This document shows positions 62,023 through 64,000 of a stretch of 64,000 bases of DNA, piece after piece; within the stretch, counting starts at the first letter, position 1, and every line of letters begins with the position of its first letter. The notes under the pieces were generated by a model. It saw nothing but the letters and a program-made list of their open reading frames with translations, made no database searches and was not told the origin of the DNA. The stretch spans positions 1 through 64,000 of the forward strand of contig JBDSLR010000013.1 of the NCBI GenBank assembly GCA_039916305.1. The letters run 5' to 3'. The translations under genes were made by a program, and so were the position numbers. The stretch is from JACMLD01 sp039916305 (GTDB lineage: Bacteria; Bacteroidota; Bacteroidia; Chitinophagales; Chitinophagaceae).

Positions 62023-62973
62023 TTAAAAGTCTTTTGGAATAAACAGCTTGTTTTTCTCTTTCAGCTGCCCATCTTCGTATAATTCAAATGTAAACCAGCC
62101 TGCGTGTACAAAATTTGATTTATCGAGCGTAAGCAGGCTGTCTTTTACCTGTTTTATTTCAAAAACCGCAATATTGAATTCATCAAAAAACCGGATGTTA
62201 TATTTTTTTTCTGCAGCCAGTGGTAAAGCAATTTTTACACTGCCATATCTTTCGGTAAAAACAAATTTTGACGGGCGGTACATTTCTTTCGGCACAAAAG
62301 GTCTGATTCTGATAGTGTCTGCCGTATTGAAACTTAATGTATCCTTTGTTCTTACAGCTACAGAATCTCTGAACCGCCTTACTGACCGCTCACCAATTTG
62401 CCCTATCAGCGTGTCTCTTCTTACGATATAAATAATTCTTTCCGGTATTTCTTTGGGTTTTACAACGTTGGGTTTAACTGACTCCTTTTTATCAGGCACT
62501 ATTGTTTTCACTGTATCAATTATCCTGGGCTCTTCTGTTACAACAACAATTTTTTCTGGCGCTGTTTTGGGTGCTTCATAGGCAGGTATTTCAGGCTGTT
62601 TTATTTCCCTGGGCCTTTCCCTCGTCCTGCTGGTATCAAGCACAGGTTTCTTTGATTTGCTGAACACATATTTTCCGCTGTCAAGTAATATATAAACACG
62701 GTAAAACATGTGTTCGTTGGTTGCTTTTGTATCTGCATACCCATTTTGCGGCACATTAGGGTCTGGCAGCGTTAAAATAGATTTGAAGTTTTTGGTGCTG
62801 TCAAAAGACCGTTGTATGGTTAACTGGCGGATATCAGTATACGGATTTGTCCAGCTGATAATAATCCGGTTGCTGCCTTTGTTAACCAGCGTAAAGGAAG
62901 GAAGGGTATCCTGGGCTGCTGCCGCAAAACCCATGCAACTAATCAGTAATAAAATCCCAAACTGTCGGAGCAT
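62023..62973 (-). CDS. Exported protein with an FN3-like domain
   Basis: A 316-residue protein. The ATG at 62973 is chosen because it gives a signal peptide (MLRQFGILLLISCMGFAAAAQ). Residues 25-105 (FTLVNKGSNRIIISWTNPYTDIRQLTIQRS...EHMFYRVYI) look like a fibronectin III-like sandwich. The next 70 residues are Pro, Thr and Lys rich (PREIKQPEIPAYEAPKTAPEK) and the C-terminal part is beta-rich (VFTERYGSVKIALPLAAEKKYNIRFFDEFNI). A cell-surface or periplasmic structural role is inferred. Confidence 0.7.
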   Translation of the reverse strand: MLRQFGILLLISCMGFAAAAQDTLPSFTLVNKGSNRIIISWTNPYTDIRQLTIQRSFDSTKNFKSILTLPDPNVPQNGYADTKATNEHMFYRVYILLDSGKYVFSKSKKPVLDTSRTRERPREIKQPEIPAYEAPKTAPEKIVVVTEEPRIIDTVKTIVPDKKESVKPNVVKPKEIPERIIYIVRRDTLIGQIGERSVRRFRDSVAVRTKDTLSFNTADTIRIRPFVPKEMYRPSKFVFTERYGSVKIALPLAAEKKYNIRFFDEFNIAVFEIKQVKDSLLTLDKSNFVHAGWFTFELYEDGQLKEKNKLFIPKDF

Positions 62974-63043
62974 GCTGTTGGTATAATTATATGGCCTGTG
63001 TAATAAAAGTGCAAATATAGCGGTCACCCGCCGCGTAAAAAGA

Positions 63044-63976
63044 TTAAAAAACCAAGGTTTGCCGGTCTAAAGATTCATTGCCCTGTAAACCCCCGCTGTG
63101 AATGACCAGCAGCCTGCTTTTCTCCGGAAAATAGCCATTTCTAATCAAATCATTTACAGCAAAAAATAATTTTCCCGTATACACAAAATCAGATGGAATG
63201 GCTGTTTTGTTGTACCATTCGTTCATAAACGCCAGCAGGGTATTATTTTTTTTTGCATAGCCGCCAAAATGATATCCATTTATCATGCTAATCTTTTGCT
63301 GCGCCGATTCCGGTATATATGGCGACACCCAGTTATCAAAACCTTTTAGAACAGGAATACCCAGTACTTGCTGACCTGCCATGGCACTAACCGCGAGGCC
63401 CGATAAAAGTGTTCCGGTACCCACCGCACAAAGCACATGTGTGTAATTACCGGTAGCGGCAAGGTTTAGTATACCTGCGGCTCCTTTTACACCCTGCGGG
63501 CCTTCACCCCCTTCCGGTATAATGCATGGCTGCCCATATTCCTGTAAGAGCTGCTGTATAAACGCCGGATTTTTTTTTTGATTGTATGCTTCCCTGCTTA
63601 CAAATACCAGCTGCATACCCCACCGCGCCGCATTTACCAATGTATGGGAAAGAACAGACGGTTTTTCTCCACGTATAATACCAATGCTTTGCAGGCCGGC
63701 CTTGTGGGCGGCGCAGGCAGTAGCAATAATATGGTTTGAATAGGCGCCCCCAAATGTGAGTACTTTTTTTTGCCCTGTATTGAGTGCGTCTGCCAGGTAA
63801 TATTGAAGCTTAAACCATTTATTACCCGAAATAACAGGGTCAATTTTATCCAGTCGCAGTACATCCAGGGCCTGGGTTGAGTGACGGGCAGCACTGTCTA
63901 TGACCCGTAAATCCACCTGCTCTGTGCATACCGCAGAAAGGTTAACGATGTTTTCCGGTAATAAATCCCTTCCCAT
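63044..63976 (-). CDS. D-cysteine desulfhydrase/ACC deaminase-family PLP enzyme
   Basis: A 310-residue PLP-dependent protein of fold type II. SGNKWFKLQYYL near residue 50 carries the PLP lysine, FGGAYSNHIIATACAAHKAGL and VGTGTLLSGLAVSAMAGQQ bind PLP phosphate and the ring. The ACC deaminase and D-cysteine desulfhydrase groups cannot be separated on sequence reading alone. The frame is closed upstream by a stop at 63998-64000; GTG 63988 or ATG 63976 can start it, with ATG preferred. The gene is intact within the window. Confidence 0.85.
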   Translation of the reverse strand: MGRDLLPENIVNLSAVCTEQVDLRVIDSAARHSTQALDVLRLDKIDPVISGNKWFKLQYYLADALNTGQKKVLTFGGAYSNHIIATACAAHKAGLQSIGIIRGEKPSVLSHTLVNAARWGMQLVFVSREAYNQKKNPAFIQQLLQEYGQPCIIPEGGEGPQGVKGAAGILNLAATGNYTHVLCAVGTGTLLSGLAVSAMAGQQVLGIPVLKGFDNWVSPYIPESAQQKISMINGYHFGGYAKKNNTLLAFMNEWYNKTAIPSDFVYTGKLFFAVNDLIRNGYFPEKSRLLVIHSGGLQGNESLDRQTLVF

Positions 63977-64000
63977 ATTTTGTTCCACAACTTTATTTTA

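Overview
The window is a bacterial chromosome segment that reads as Bacteroidota, most likely a Chitinophagaceae-type soil or freshwater bacterium. The evidence is: recurrent TAnnTTTG -7 promoter boxes instead of sigma70 hexamers; weak or absent Shine-Dalgarno sites; a type IX secretion (Por) C-terminal sorting domain; a single-subunit cytochrome b SdhC with sdhC-sdhA-sdhB order; the long Bacteroidota form of PurM; paired parE/parC-type topoisomerase genes; many signal-peptide proteins with beta-barrel or TPR architecture. I saw no phage, transposase, integrase, CRISPR, rRNA or plasmid gene. The content is mostly core chromosome.

Layout. 1-4258: a cut-off BlaI-type repressor with an operator-like region, ftsE translationally coupled to a family 2 glycosyltransferase, and two overlapping glycosyltransferases on the minus strand. 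4340-10830: rpsO, a 16-bp hairpin, pnp, prmA, plsY, an M48 lipoprotein protease, a DUF3052-like protein and a CYTH protein, most separated by clear rho-independent terminators. 10929-15804: a WbpD/WbpB-like sugar-nucleotide pair, purM and ribF divergent from a repeat-containing promoter, and holA. 16073-23363: a membrane-anchored coiled-coil protein, a 1163-residue predicted outer-membrane barrel and an oligopeptidase B-like lipoprotein.

23755-30881: the sdhCAB operon, accD, smpB and two uncharacterised exported proteins. 30961-37780: a minus-strand cluster parE, DUF1835 protein, serine hydrolase, parC. 38232-47169: a small exported protein, tRNA-Lys(CTT), a tandem ABC ATPase with one degenerate nucleotide site, a DUF1501 (T9SS cargo)/DUF1800 pair, a small acidic protein and dnaG. 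47222-50549: CDF metal exporter, cbpM, cbpA, a 4HBT thioesterase and DoxX. 50708-64000: a 1010-residue TPR protein with a barrel protein, then an rRNA/tRNA methyltransferase, UbiA prenyltransferase, SnoaL protein, ruvX, def, an exported protein, rluD, lipB, an exported FN3-like protein and a D-cysteine desulfhydrase/ACC deaminase homologue.

How it works together: most genes serve translation and RNA turnover (rpsO, pnp, prmA, smpB, def, rluD, tRNA-Lys), replication and topology (holA, dnaG, parC, parE, ruvX), respiration and cofactors (sdhCAB, ribF, lipB, UbiA), lipids (plsY, accD) and envelope biogenesis. I did not find a convincing new defence or mobile system. The most unusual signal is a set of short arrays with an exact 7-bp period but different unit sequences at six or more places, mostly between genes, once inside lipB and once over the 3' end of a methyltransferase gene. 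Other points worth attention are several TTG/GTG starts, two genes whose -7 box almost touches the ATG (leaderless candidates), and a tandem ABC ATPase whose three defects fall in one composite ATP site.
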